In this document: positions 1 through 12,606 of the stretch, in pieces
Numbering within the stretch: position 1 is the stretch's first letter
Layout: every line of letters starts with the position of its first letter
NCBI RefSeq assembly: GCF_032854445.1
Contig: NC_088296.1
Location: forward strand, 27,273,064 to 27,335,063
Reading direction: 5' to 3'
DNA length: 62,000 bases
Source: Liolophura sinensis
Taxonomy: Eukaryota; Mollusca; Polyplacophora; Chitonida; Chitonidae
Position numbers and translations under genes: made by a program
The notes under the pieces: generated by a model
Told to the model about the DNA's origin: nothing
Seen by the model: the letters and a program-made list of their open reading frames with translations, nothing else
Databases searched by the model: none

Positions 1-250
1 CAGCAGTAATACAACCTTTGTTTCTCAATCAGAAATTCAACCTTTGTCTCTCCAGCAGAAATTCAACCTTTGTCTCTCCAGCAAAAATTCAACCTTTGTC
101 TCTATAGCGGTAACACAACCTTTGTCTATCTGGCAGAAATTCAACCTTTGTCTCTCCAGCAGTAATACAACCTTTGTCTATCTGGCAGAAATTCAACCTT
201 TGCCTCTCAATCAGAAATTCAACTTTCATCCTTCCAGCAGAAATTTAATC
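1..250. repeat. 26-bp minisatellite, cut by window edge
   Basis: About nine to ten units of roughly 26 bp, each carrying AATTCAACCTTTGTCTCTC preceded by a CAGCAGA-type spacer. Some units read AATACAACC or AATCAGAAA instead, so the copies are moderately diverged, and the last ones (about 210-250) decay. The array begins before base 1. The open plus-strand frame through it is a product of the stop-free unit; nothing suggests translation. Confidence 0.9.
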
Positions 251-411
251 TTCGTTCCTCCTAAGAAATCACGAATACAACTAAATTGAATGGGTATACA
301 CACGTACCCAGTCATCACAGTAGCCATGGCAACAAATTTTCATGGATTTCACACTCAATTATTTACAGTGAAAAATAATTCCAGCCCAAAAATTCCAATA
401 CTGTTACTGAA

Positions 412-832
412 TCATATACCACAGGTACCCGTAGTAGTAACATGAAGTGAAATCTTCCTTACTGCAACTCCTGTCAGCCCAGCGGGCCAACTAAGTTTTA
501 ACAGCAGGGAGGGAACATTAGGCTTTATTCCAAACACTTGTGATAGGACTCGCTGGTTAATACTGAATTCATCTCTTTTGCATTGAACTGCTTGACAGGT
601 GACAAATGACAGATGCTCATCAAAGAGGCGAAAAGTTGTGACACCCCTTTCAATACACCTCATGGTAGGTGCGAAATAATCTTCTTACATAGTGATAGTA
701 CATCTCCAATTGTTTTAATCTCTGATCCAGATTACGAGGATTAGCGACACCCCATGAAACAAAGGAAGATTATAGCCACCCTTGATAATACCTGTTTGGC
801 AGGCTTCAGTAATTTCGGTCTTATTATAACAA
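412..832 (-). pseudogene. Broken or mis-sequenced minus-strand coding exon, unknown family
   Basis: Read on the minus strand, an acceptor-like TTTTCTTTAG is followed near 832 by open frame encoding TEITEACQTGIIKGGYNLP. The likely reading then shifts by one base in a short G run near 748, giving GVANPRNLDQRLKQLEMYYH, and shifts back near 675-690, giving CIERGVTTFRLFDEHLSFV and continuing to FGIKPNVPSLLLKLSWPAG before a TGA at about 412. The composition is protein-like (mixed hydrophobic and charged residues) and unlike the surrounding repeats. Two compensating single-base indels mean it is either a decayed gene or transposon fragment, or a true exon with consensus errors in homopolymers. I do not recognise the family. 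The 83-residue stretch at 412-663 is the longest intact part. Confidence 0.45.
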
Positions 833-840
833 CTAAAGAA

Positions 841-1455
841 AAATTAAAGTTTTAAGATTTTTTCAGCATTTGCTAGGTTATATACATGAAAATTAATCTC
901 GTGAACATATTTCTGGAGTACATCCGAGAAAATAAATTCCAGCCCATAATATGCACTTTACAGTATTCATTCATCAATATCCACTGACTATAATGATACC
1001 CCCAAAAAGAGTATATTATTATCTGGTTTCCTAGCAACAAAGCTGCTGGGTTCTTCCCGACAAGAATACATGTACCAGGTAATCTGCATTATTTTCTTCA
1101 GAATACATGTATATTAAATAAATAATGCATGGCAATTAAGGTGCTGGTACTGATCAATACATGTCCATACATACCAGGTAGATACGCCAGCATCCAGACA
1201 AAATACATACATTGTACTTTAACTCATGTATGATGTAATATACCACAAATTATATTTATACCGTAAATAACCCAATTATTACCACAATAACATTAATAAC
1301 TTGGCTTCTTAACATTTTAATTGGGCATGATTTACAGAATATCATAAATTATTTTTATTACATGTACACTGAAGTAGCTACCTGTTACACATGAAAAGAT
1401 CAGAACGCATACCTGTGGATGATTAACTGAACCAGCACTTGTGGCTTGAAGTTAA
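841..1455. other. Unique AT-rich spacer
   Basis: No tandem repeat, splice-bounded coding frame or recognisable mobile element was seen here. It contains scattered short TACATGTA-type motifs, which are common throughout the window. Confidence 0.5.
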
Positions 1456-1466
1456 CACCTGGCTGC

Positions 1467-2372
1467 TTGTGGGTGATATGCTACTACACTTGGATAAAAC
1501 TGCTGCACTTGGGGGATATGCTACTACACCTCTGTGATATGCTACTATACCTGGGTGATATGCTACTACACCTGGGTGATATGCTACTCCACCTGGATAA
1601 AACTACTACACCTGGATGATATGCAACTACATCTGGATGAAATGACTACACCTTTGTGATATGCTACTACACCTGGGTAATATGCTACTACACCTGGGTG
1701 AAACAACTACACTTGGATGATATGCTACTAAACCTGGGTGAAATGACTACACCTTTGTGATATGCTACTACACCTGGGTAATATGCTACTACACCTGGGT
1801 GATATGCTACTACACCTGGATATAACTACTACACCTGGATATAACTACTCCACCTGGATAAAACTACTCCACCTGGATAAAACTACTACACCTGGATAAA
1901 ACTACTACACCTGGATGATATGCTACTACACCTGGGTGTTATGCTACTACACCTGGGCAATATGCTACTACACCTGGGTGAAACAACTACACTTGGATGA
2001 TATGCTACTAAACCTGGGTAATATGCTACTACACCTTGGTGTTATGCTACTACACCTGGGTAATGTGCAACTACACCTGGGTGAAACAATTACACTTGGA
2101 TGATATGCTACTAAACCTGGGTGAAATGACTACACATTTGTGATATGCTACTACACCTTTGTGATATGCTACTACACCTGGGTAATATGCTACTACACCT
2201 GGATAAAACTACTACACCTGGGTGATATGCTACTACCCCTGGGTGAAACAACTACACCTTTGTGATATGGTACTACACCTGGATGAAACTACTACACCTG
2301 GGTGAAACTACTTCACCTAGGTGATATGCTCCTACACCTGGGTGAAACTACTACACATGGGTGTGTTGAATC
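1467..2372. repeat. 21-bp minisatellite (GATATGCTACTACACCTGGG)
   Basis: Roughly 43 units of 20-21 bp. The common core is CTACTACACCTGG, with alternating left halves GATATG, AATATG, GAAACAA and GATAAAA. Runs of the same variants recur, for example the block around 1,640-1,760 resembles 1,960-2,110, so multi-unit blocks have been copied. The unit is stop-free in one plus frame only over short distances. No coding role is inferred. Confidence 0.93.
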
Positions 2373-2690
2373 TGGACAAAAATGTACAACACAAGTAAAC
2401 CTTTCTGCACTATAAAAAAATCTGCCATGGACCCTCAAGTGAGAGACCATAGCACCAGTCAAGCAGGACGAATTCATTCAGGACGTATTTCGTTCTTCTA
2501 ATTCCTGCTGCTGCAGGCTACATCTCAATTATACCTGTCCATGTCTGTCTGACTTGATCTCCTCATTAATTCACTTATTAAACTCCTTGATGCAATGTTG
2601 TGAGACAAAAATCTACATGGAAGATTTTCTTTTTGTGTTTTTTTCTTTCCTTCATGTCACTGGAGAAGATGATGTTAAGCTTTCATCTTA
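2373..2690. other. Unique spacer between two minisatellites
   Basis: Non-repetitive sequence with a polypyrimidine-rich end (2,620-2,660). I see no exon with plausible borders and no mobile element. Confidence 0.5.
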
Positions 2691-2696
2691 CAATTC

Positions 2697-4086
2697 AATG
2701 TAGCATGGTCTTGTGGTTGATTTTACACTTCCATGAGTCAACAACTTAACTGTCAACACTGGTGCACATGGTTGATTTACGCCTCCGTGAACCAACAAGT
2801 TAACTGTCAACACTGGTGCACATAGTTGATTTATGCCTCCGTGAACCAACAAGTTAACTGTCAACACTGGTGCACATAGTTGATTTACGCCTCCGTGAAC
2901 CAACAAGTTAACTGTCAACACTGATGCACATAGTTGATTTTACGCCTCCGTGAACCAACAACTTAACTGTCAACACTGATGCACATGGTTGATTTTACGC
3001 CTCCGTGAACCAACAAGTTAACTGTCAACACTGGTGCACATGGTTGATTTTACGCCTCCGTGAACCAACAAGTTAACTGTCAACACTGATGCACATGGTT
3101 GATTTTACGCCTCCGTGAACCAACAAGTTAACTGTCAACACTGATGCACATGGTTGATTTTACGCCTCCGTGAACCAACAAGTTAACTGTCAACACTGGT
3201 GCACATGGTTGATTTTACGCCTCCGTGAACCAACAAGTTAACTGTCAACACTGATGCACATAGTTGATTTTACGCCTCCGTGAACCAACAAGTTAACTGT
3301 CAACACTGATGCACATAGTTGATTTACGCCTCCGTGAACCAACAAGTTAACTGTCAACACTGATGCACATGGTTGATTTTACGCCTCCATGAGTCAACAA
3401 GTTAACTGTCAACACTGGTGCACATGGTTGATTTTACGCCTCCGTGAACCAACAACTTAACTGTCAACACTGATGCACATAGTTGATTTTACGCCTCTGT
3501 GAACCAACAAGTTAACTGTCAACACTGGTGCACATAGTTGATTTTACGCCTCCGTGAACCAACAAGTTAACTGTCAACACTGATGCACATGGTTGATTTT
3601 ACGCCTCCGTGAACCAACAAGTTAACTGTCAACACTGATGCACATGGTTGATTTTACGCCTCCGTGAACCAACAAGTTAACTGTCAACACTGGTGCACAT
3701 GGTTGATTTTACGCCTCCGTGAACCAACAAGTTAACTGTCAACACTGATGCACATAGTTGATTTACGCCTCCGTGAACCAACAAGTTAACTGTCAACACT
3801 GGTGCACATGGTTGATTTTACGCCTCCGTGAACCAACAAGTTAACTGTCAACACTGATGCACATAGTTGATTTTACGCCTCCGTGAACCAACAAGTTAAC
3901 TGTCAACACTGATGCACATAGTTGATTTTACGCCTCCGTGAACCAACAAGTTAACTGTCAACACTGATGCACATGGTTGATTTTACGCCTCCATGAACCA
4001 ACAAGTTAACTGTCAACACTGATGCACATAGTTGATTTACGCCTCCGTGAACCAACAAGTTAACTGTTATCACTGGTGCACATGTT
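2697..4086. repeat. 55-bp minisatellite
   Basis: About 25 nearly identical units of 54-55 bp. Each contains TTGATTTTACGCCTCCGTG, then ACCAACAAGTTAACTGTC and an ACACTGRTGCACATRG segment. The one-base length difference is a TTT/TTTT choice before ACGCC. Substitutions are concentrated at a few positions (GAT/GGT, TAG/TGG), which points to recent homogenisation. The first unit (2,697-2,750) and the last are the most diverged, as expected for array edges. Confidence 0.96.
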
Positions 4087-4450
4087 CATACAATATCTTA
4101 CTATTCAGGGACGAGACAGACACTGGGATGAAAAAGATGATACCATACATCATACTCATAATTTGGACTTTTTTAGCCTTTCTGAATTAAATCATGAACA
4201 TTTTTCTGATGGATCTTTTGTATGAATAAAGCAGAATTCTTCCGAAATGAGGAAAAATCCAACGCCTGTTAAATACACATTTACCCACAGATGACAAATG
4301 GCCGAGGAAATCTAGCACCGTTTTATCATCCTATATAAAGGGATATTTGAAGATGTGTTCAAAGGAATTATACAAATTAAAAACTGTCAGACAAGTTTGA
4401 AGGGTTTACTGTGAAAAAGTACTTTTATTCAGTTTTCTCTAGACCTCAGT
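4087..4450. other. Unique spacer
   Basis: No repeat unit, mobile element or supported exon was found in this stretch. Confidence 0.45.
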
Positions 4451-4456
4451 ATGAAA

Positions 4457-5095
4457 GCCACTGAGAGTCTTTAACATGTTTCATATGCTCACCTGTACTC
4501 AGTGTGTACAAACACAAATGTACACACACAACTATATAATACATTTACACTGCCATGTGTACTGTACTGTAATACATCTACATTGTAATACATCTACACT
4601 GTAATACATCTGTACTTTACATACACTGACTTCACTCTAAGCCACTGAGAGCCTTTAACATGTTTCATATCCTGACCTGTACTCCTGTATTTGTGTACAA
4701 ACACAAATGTACACACACCTTCAGCATGTTTCATATCCTGACTTGTACTCAGAGTGTACAAACACAAATGTACACACACAACTATGTAATACATTTACAC
4801 TGCCATGTGTACTGTAATGTAATTGTAATACATCTACATTGTAATACATCTGTACTTTACATACACTGACTTCACTGCAAGCCACTGAGAGTCTTCAACA
4901 TGTTTCATATCCTGATCTGTACTTAGTGTGTACAAACACAAATGTACACACACAACTATGTAATACATCTACACTGCCATGTGTACTGTACTGTAATACA
5001 TCAACATTGTAATACATCTATACTGTACCCACACTGACTTCACTGTAAGCCACTGAGAGCCTTCATCCCCTGATCTGTATTGAACATACACAAAT
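4457..5095. repeat. Long-unit tandem repeat, about 170-240 bp, 3-4 copies
   Basis: Copies start with GCCACTGAGAG at about 4,457, 4,641, 4,881 and 5,049. They share GTACAAACACAAATGTACAC and repeated GTAATACATCTACA segments. Copy length differs (184, 240, 168 bp) because the inner GTAATACATCTACAYT submotif of about 16 bp varies in number. This is a two-level repeat: short tandem units nested inside a longer duplicated block. Confidence 0.85.
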
Positions 5096-5350
5096 GTTCA
5101 GGCTACACTCCAATGCACAAAACAATGCCACTATTAAAGTGACAGTCAAATGTTTTGAAATAAAAACTGTACGCATGGACTGCATGTATGTTTATAAATA
5201 GCATGAATACAAGTACATGGAGATTGTGTTGGTGGAAGGCAGCCAGTAAACAACTGGGCAATTCAAACAATGCGGTAACATGTTCAACTTCAATCAGAAG
5301 CTGACACGAGAATCTCCTATAGGCTAGTTTGGATGTGTCCGGTAATAAAT
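5096..5350. other. Unique spacer
   Basis: Non-repetitive sequence. No exon or mobile element can be supported. Confidence 0.4.
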
Positions 5351-5351
5351 T

Positions 5352-6690
5352 TTGTTTACAGGTATGTCTACATGTACAGGTATGTCTACATGTACAGGTA
5401 TGCCTGCATGTACAGATATGTCTACATGTACAGGTATGTCTGCATGTAAAGGTATGTCTTCATGTACAGGCATGTCCAGGTATGCCTACATGTCCACGTA
5501 TGCCTACATGTCCAGGTGTGTCTCCATGTACAGATATGTCTGCATGTACAGGTATGTCTACATGTACAGGTATGTCTGCATGTACAGGTATGTCTGCATG
5601 TACAGGTATGTCTGCATGTACAGGTATGTCTTCATGTACAGGTATGTCTGCATGTCCTGGTATGTCTACATGTACAGGTATGTCCACAGGTACAGGTATG
5701 TGCACAGGTACAGGTATGTCCACAGACATAGGTATGTCCACTGACCCAGGCATGTCCAGGTATGTCTACATGTCCACATGTGTCTACATGTACAGGTATG
5801 TCTGCATGTACAGGTATGTCTACATGTACAGGTACGTCTGCATGTCCAGGTATGTCTTCATGTACAGGTATGTCTGCATGTACAGGTATGCCCACAGGTA
5901 CAGGTATGTCCACAGACATAGGTATGTCCACTGACCCAGGCATGTCCAGGTATGTCTGCATGTCCACGTATGCCTACATGTCCAGGTGTGTCTACATGTA
6001 CAGGTATGTCTACATGTACAGGTATGCCCACAGGTACAGGTATGTCCATAGACATAGGTATGTCCACTGACCCAGGCATGTCCAGGTATGTCTACATGTC
6101 CAGGTGTGTCTACATGTAGAGGTATGTCTGCATGTCCAGGTATGTCTATATGTACAAGTATGTCCACAGGTACAGGTATGTCCACAGACATAGGTATGTC
6201 CACTGACCCAAGCATGTCCAGGTATGTATACATGTCCAGGTGTGTCTATATGTACAGGTATGTCTGCATGTACAGGTATGTCTACATGTACAGGTATGTC
6301 TACATGTACAGGTATGTCCACAGACACAGGTATGTCCACAGACATAGGTATGTCCACTGACTCAGGCATGTCCAGGTATGTCTACATGTCCACGTATGCA
6401 TACATGTCCAGGTGTGTCTACATGTACAGGTATGTCAGGCATGTCCACATGTACAGGTATGTCTACAGGTAGAGGTAAGTGTACAGGTACAGGCATGTCC
6501 TCAGGTACAGATATGTCCACATGTACAGGCATGTCCACAGGTACAGGCATGACCACAGGTACAGGTATGTCTATATGTACAGACATGTCTACAGGTAGAG
6601 GCATGTCCTCAGGTACAGGTATGTCCACACAGGTATGTCCACATGTACAGGTATGTCTAGAGGTACAGATATGTCTACATGCTTACTTTA
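5352..6690. repeat. 18-bp minisatellite with higher-order units
   Basis: About 70 units of 18 bp (core CATGTACAGGTATGTCTR). Because 18 is a multiple of three and the unit lacks stops, long open frames appear on both strands; they translate to Cys/Met/Tyr-rich or Val/Pro-rich six-residue periodic strings and are not genes. A marker variant with CCACTGACCCAGG occurs at about 5,738, 5,928, 6,064, 6,200 and 6,354. The spacings (190, 136, 136, 154) all exceed a multiple of 18 by 10, so each higher-order block carries the same off-phase 10-bp piece. The 3' end (6,430-6,660) is enriched in CCACAGGTACAGG variants. Confidence 0.95.
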
Positions 6691-7090
6691 CATGTGCATA
6701 TATACATGTACCTATACGACAGACCAATTAAAATACTATCAAAAAATACGTTCATACAGTATATTTTTAGTTGATCCTTCCCCCCCCCCAGAGAGATAAA
6801 AGAAAAGTAACTGTACAGTGGACATACTGGCTATATGCATAATGTATGTGGAAAAAGCTGAAATAAATTTACCTGCCGAGTGCCAACTGCATTATACTTT
6901 ATATTGTCCAAAAAAAATGGATGAGATATTTCAGCCTTGAGATGTGAAATGAGAGATTTCAGCAAAAATAATTTCAAAGAAAAGTATGTTAAAGAATATC
7001 TGAAGTAGTACGGACTGAACAAAAATGTTGAAATGTTTTGTCAGGTAAGGAATAATCAATCATCCCATAAAAAACTCAACCAAATGTTTC
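6691..7090. other. Spacer with a 10-base C run
   Basis: Unique AT-rich sequence containing a homopolymer of about ten C at 6,780-6,789. The open frame on the minus strand at 6,831-7,022 has no family resemblance or splice support and is not annotated as a gene. Confidence 0.4.
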
Positions 7091-7095
7091 TTCCC

Positions 7096-7655
7096 AGGAT
7101 TCCACAATGTAATGCAGGGATAAACGTCTGCATTCAGGGATAAACATCTGCATTCAGGGATAAAGTCTTGATTCCACAATGTGACACAGGGATAAACGTC
7201 TGCATTCAGGGATAAACATCTGCATTCAGGGATAAAGTCTTGATTCCACAATGTGACACAGGGATAAACGTCTGCATTCAGGGATAAACATCTGGATTCA
7301 GGGATAAAGTTATGATTCCACAATGTGATGCAGGGATAAACGTCTGCATTCAGGGATAAACATCTGCATTCAGGGATAAACAGCTGCATTCAGGGATAAG
7401 GTCATGATTCCACAATGTGATGCAGGGATAAATGTCGTCATGCAGGGATGAACGTCTGCATTCAGGGATAAACATCAGCATTCAGGGATAAACGGCTGCA
7501 TTCAAGGATAATCGTCTGCATTCAGGGATAAACGTCTGCATTCAAGAATAAACGTCTGCATTCAGGGATAAAGTCATGATTCCACAATGTGATGCAGGGA
7601 TAAATGTCGTCATGCAGGGATAAACATCTGCATTCAGGGATAAAGTCATTTCATT
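7096..7655. repeat. 20-bp minisatellite in a 72-bp higher-order repeat
   Basis: The basic unit is GCATTCAGGGATAAACGTCT (20 bp). In the left half it is grouped into 72-bp blocks that begin with GATTCCACAATGTGA at 7,098, 7,170, 7,242 and 7,314. The block has three 20-bp units plus this spacer. To the right the order loosens, and a second spacer type (AAATGTCGTCATGCAGGGAT) appears twice (about 7,431 and 7,600). Confidence 0.93.
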
Positions 7656-8255
7656 AACTCAACTTTTTTTCACCTGTGAAGTTTATAATATCATAATTCC
7701 TCAACTTTCAAGTACAATTTATACACATTTTTAATTTGATTTTCTAGGCAAAATTACACTGGTTGAATTAGCCAGTTTCAGGCCCTCACAAAAAATACAA
7801 TTTTATTAGTCTGCAACAGAATAGTGCATTTGTTGCTTGGCTTTCAGTGCATTCAAACTTGGCTGAGAAAAATGAAATCCATTATTGTGTATAATAAAAA
7901 CTAGTTTGTTTTAACATCAAACACAAAAATAAGGTGTAAAAAAGAGGTTCAGTTTGCGGGGGGTGGGGGGGTGGGGGGTCTCAATATCTATTGGGAGTGA
8001 CAGGGAAAAACAGGGAAATTAAAATTGAAACGGCCTGATTTCAATTTCAAATTTCAAAGTATCATCACAAATGCAAAAAATTAAATGTACTTTTCTTGTT
8101 TGTGTCTTACATTTATATACAAGTGATTAATGTTTGTAATCTATGAAATTAACATTTAGAATCTTAAAATCTACTATTTACCTTATGTACAATGTACACA
8201 TATACACGGCTTCCATATACATGGTAATAGGATACAGTACCTGAACACACATACA
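7656..8255. other. Unique spacer containing a G-rich tract
   Basis: Apart from the G-rich tract at 7,958-7,978, this stretch shows no repeat, mobile element or supported exon. Confidence 0.45.
7958..7978 (+). other. G-run tract, possible G-quadruplex
   Basis: Three runs of six or seven G separated by single T residues on the plus strand. Runs this long can be subdivided into four or more GGG tracts, which is the usual pattern for an intramolecular G-quadruplex. Function is not implied by sequence alone. Confidence 0.5.
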
Positions 8256-8257
8256 GG

Positions 8258-9205
8258 TGTGATAATCAACAAGCCTACCCCCAGTAAATACAGGCGTGAT
8301 AATCAACAAGCCTACCCCCAGTAAATAAAGGCGTGATAATCAACAAGCCTACCTCCAGTAAATACAGGCATGATAATCAACAAGCCTACCCCCAGTAAAT
8401 ACAGGCGTGATAATCAACAAGCCTACCTCCAGTAAATACAGGCGTGACAATCAACAAGCCTACCACAAGTAAATACAGGCGTGATAATCATTAAGCCTAC
8501 CCCCAGTAAATACAGGCGTGATAATCAACAAGCCTACCCTCAGTAAATACAGGCGTGATAATCAACAAGCCAGCCCCAGTAAATACAGGCGTGATAATCA
8601 ACAAGCCTACCCCCAGTAAACACAGGCCTACCTCCAGTAAATACAGGCTTGATAGCCAACTAGCCAGCCCCAGTAAATACAGGTGTGATAATCAACAAGC
8701 CTACCCCCAGTAAATACAGGCGTGATTCACCAACAAGCCTACCCCCAGTAAATACAGGCGTGACAACCAACAAGCCTACCCCAGTAAATACAGGCATGAT
8801 CACCAACAAGCCTACCTCCAGTAAATACAGGTGTGATAATCAACAAGCCTACCCCCAGTAAATACAGGCGTGACAATCAACAAACCTACCCAGGTGTGAT
8901 AATCAACAAGCCTACCCCCAGTAAATACAGGTGTGATAATCAACAAACCTACCCAGGTGTGATAATCAACAAGCCTACCCCCAGTAAATACAGGCATGAC
9001 AATCAACAAACCTAACCAGGTGTGATAATCAACAAGCCTACCCCAGTAAATACAGGTGTGATAATCAACAAGACTACCTCCAGTAAATACAGGTATGATA
9101 ATCAACATGCCTACCCCAGTAAATACAGGTATGATAACCAACATGCCTACCCCAGTAAATACAGGTATGATAATCAACAAGCCTACCCCTGGTAAATACC
9201 AGTCA
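8258..9205. repeat. 37-bp minisatellite (GTGATAATCAACAAGCCTAC)
   Basis: About 25 units of 37 bp: GTGATAATCAACAAGCCTAC followed by CCCCAGTAAATACAGGC. Between about 8,880 and 9,020 several units lack the CCCAGTAAATA half and read AACCTACCCAGGTGTG, giving alternating long and short units. The last three units change GCC to ATGCC. Open frames on either strand come from stop-free units. Confidence 0.95.
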
Positions 9206-10384
9206 TTTACCTGCACGTTTCCAACTGAAATAGGCCATGGCACTTACATGTGTACAGAGTCCATTCTCGTCGTTGTACACACTTATGAGGTTAGTATAAA
9301 TGTATGAATTATGCCTGACAAGTTCATTCATTAGAGCAGAGCAGGTCTAGGAGGTCAGGCCTATACAATCCATCAAACAATTGTCTTCACCAGTAAAAAA
9401 AAGAAAAGCAAGATTGCAGGTAGAGTGTACATGCATGTAAAACCAAAATAGACCCAGTAGTTTCCAAGTGTGCCGTAATCTGTCTAATATTTGTATATGC
9501 ACACAAATTATTTAAGTTAAAATGGCACCAATTTTTCAGGAGCTTGAAAGTTCATCAAAGTTTATATATAACAAGATGACTTGAACAACTCGATTCATCA
9601 AATGTATGCATTAGCTATTGTATATTACACATATTCACTATTTAGAAATGACTTCAAATAAATTTGCTTTAATATTTTAATTACTAAAGTCATGGACTTT
9701 GTACTCCAAAAAAGGTTTTTTCAATGAAATGCTGTAAAGACTGCTTTTAAACTGTACAGACAAGCCACATATACTGGCGAGTAGACAAGGAAATGAATAC
9801 ATTGGTTCAGCTGCACAGTGTCAGCACAGAAATAAGAATATGCACCTGGTAACAAACATCACCAAAAACCACCCTACAATGTTTTACATACTTATAAATA
9901 TTGATTCTTTAATCTTGTTGTTGTTAATCATTTTACTCCCAGATGCCGCAGCGTGATCAGACAATTTTGAATAATAATCTGCATATAATTATACAGAGAA
10001 CAGAATGAAAATTTACCCCGACTGTCAAAAATATGACGTGAAAAAACTGAAACGACAGGTTTGTCACTTTCATATATGGTAATTATAATCAGATTGAAGA
10101 ATATCCTGGAAATGAACGCTTTATACGGCCATTTTGATACCCAAGCAGGAGGCATGTCACAAACTAATAGATATCAACCTACGAGACGGCACAAAGAAGA
10201 CTAGGCGTCGCTAAAAAAGCAAAACTGCTCCGCAGTTTCAATTTCATGTATCACTAGATTTTCACATGAACAATCATTAAATATAGAATCAAGAGCCCAT
10301 GTCAATTATTCAACTTGATTGAGCTATCCTCAATGTAGTATGTAGCGCTGTAGAAAGCACAGCTGTGAATGAAACCAATTATAT
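9206..10384. other. Unique spacer, no gene supported
   Basis: AT-rich, non-repetitive sequence. The 75-residue frame at 9,928-10,155 (minus) has no recognisable domain and no clear splice borders. A modest rise in CpG occurs at about 10,120-10,230, but it is short. Confidence 0.4.
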
Positions 10385-12518
10385 ATGTACATAGTTGGTT
10401 ACCGTACTTCTCCTAAGCACAGAACACATCAGTCAGACTGACCTGGCTGTACATATGTACATAGCCGGTTACTGTACACATGTACATAGCCGGTTACTGT
10501 AATTCTCCTAAACACAGAACACATCAGTCAGACTGACCTGCTGTACACATGTACATAGCCGGTTACTGTACACATGTACATAGCCGGTTACTGTAATTCT
10601 CCTAAACACAGAACACATCAGTCAGACTGACCTGGCTGTACACATATACATAGCTGGTTACCGTAAATCTCCTAAACACAGAACACATCAGTCAGACAGG
10701 GTGACCTGGCTGTACACATGTACATAGCCCGTTACTGTAATTCTCCTAAACACAGAACACATCAGACAGGGTGACCTGGCTGTACACAAGTACATAGCTG
10801 GTTACCGTAATTCTCCTAAACACAGAACACATCAGACAGGGTGACCTGGCTGTACACATATACATAGCTGGTTACTGTAATTCTCCTAAACACAGAACAT
10901 ATCAGTCAGACTGACCTGGCTGTACACATGTACATAGCCGGTTACCGTAATTCTCCTAAACACAGAACACATCAGTCAGACTGACCTGGCTGTACACATG
11001 TACATAGCTGGTTACCGTAATTCTCCTAAACACAGAACACATCAGTCAGACTGACCTGGCTGTACACATGTACATAGCCGGTTACTGTAATTCTCCTCAG
11101 CACAAAACACATCAGACAGGGTGACCTGGCTGTACACAAGTACATAGCTGGTTACCGTAATTCTCCTAAACACAGAACACATCAGTCAGACTGACCTGGC
11201 TGTACACATATACATAGCCGGTTACCGTACTTCTCCTAAACACAGAACACATCAGTCAGACTGACCTGGCTGTACACATGTACATAGCCGGTTACCGTAC
11301 TTCTCCTAAACACAGAACACATCAGTCAGACTGACCTGGCTGTACACATGTACATAGCCGGTTACTGTAATTCTCCTCAGCACAAAACACATCAGACAGG
11401 GTGACCTGGCTGTACACATATACATAGCCGGTTACCGTACTTCTCCTAAACACAGAACACATCAGTCAGACTGACCTGGCTGTACACATATACATAGCCG
11501 GTTACCGTACTTCTCCTAAACACAGAACACATCAGTCAGACTGACCTGGCTGTACACATATACATAGCCGGTTACCGTACTTCTCCTAAACACAGAACAC
11601 ATCAGTCAGACTGACCTGGCTGTACACATATACATAGCTGGTTACCGTAATTCTCCTAAACACAGAACACATCAGTCAGACTGACCTGGCTGTACACATG
11701 TACATAGCCCGTTACTGTAATTCTCCTAAACACAGAACACATCAGACAGGGTGACCTGACTATACACAAGTACATACATGTAGCTGGTTACCGTACTTCT
11801 CCTAAACACAGAACACATCAGTCAGACTGACCTGGCTGTACACATGTACATAGCCGGTTACTGTAATTCTCCTAAACACAGAACACATCAGTCAGACTGA
11901 CCTGGCTGTACACATGTACATAGCCGGTTACTGTAATTCTCCTAAACACAGAACACATCAGACAGGGTGACCTGCCTCTACACAAGTACATAGTTGGTTA
12001 CCGTAATTCTCCTAAACACAGAACACATCAGACAGGGTGACCTGGCTGTACACATGTACTCAGCCAATTACTGAAATTCTCCTAAACACAGAACACATCA
12101 GACAGGGTGACCTGGCTGTACACTTGTACATGGCTGGCTACTGCAATTCTCCTAAACACAGAACACATCAGACAGGGTGACCTGGCTGTACACATGTACT
12201 CAGCCAATTACTGAAATTCTCCTAAACACAGAACACATCAGTCAGACTGACCTGGCTGTACACATGTACATGACTGGTTACCGTAATTCTCCTAAACACT
12301 AAATGCATCAGACAGGGTGACCTGGTTGTACACATGTCCGGTATAACGGCTGGTTACTGTAATTCTCCTAAACACTAAATGCATCAGACAGGGTGACCTG
12401 GTTGTACACATGTCCGGTATAACGGCTAGTTGCTGTAATTCTCCTAAACACTAAATGCATCAGACAGGGTGACCTGGTTGTACACGTGTCCGGTATAACG
12501 GCTAGTTGCTGTAATTCT
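10385..12518. repeat. 70-bp minisatellite with internal palindromes
   Basis: About 30 units of 66-70 bp containing TACATAGCCGGTTACYGTA, TTCTCCTAAACACAGAACAC and ATCAGTCAGACTGACCTGGC. Two unit subtypes alternate irregularly: one with ATCAGTCAGACTGACC and one with ATCAGACAGGGTGACC. Near the left edge a 27-bp piece is doubled (about 10,451-10,500 and 10,540-10,590). The three right-most units are a separate subtype with TCCGGTATAACGGCT. Each unit has the palindromes GTACACATGTAC and TCAGTCAGACTGA (in the first subtype). Confidence 0.95.
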
Positions 12519-12606
12519 CAATGAACACCGAGTAAGATATTTTCCTTTTCAATAAAATTTTAATGTTTCCTTTTTTTGAATAAAAAGCCACATTCAGAAG
12601 GTTAAC

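Noticed and set aside
5329-6731. Cys/Met-rich and Val/Pro-rich repetitive proteins on both strands
   Set aside because: 18-bp stop-free unit gives periodic peptides in several frames on both strands; higher-order blocks shift phase by 10 bp, so no single frame is kept.
8258-9205. CRISPR-like regular repeats (also 26,274-27,252)
   Set aside because: Units are contiguous with no unique spacers, and the genome is eukaryotic; they are minisatellites.
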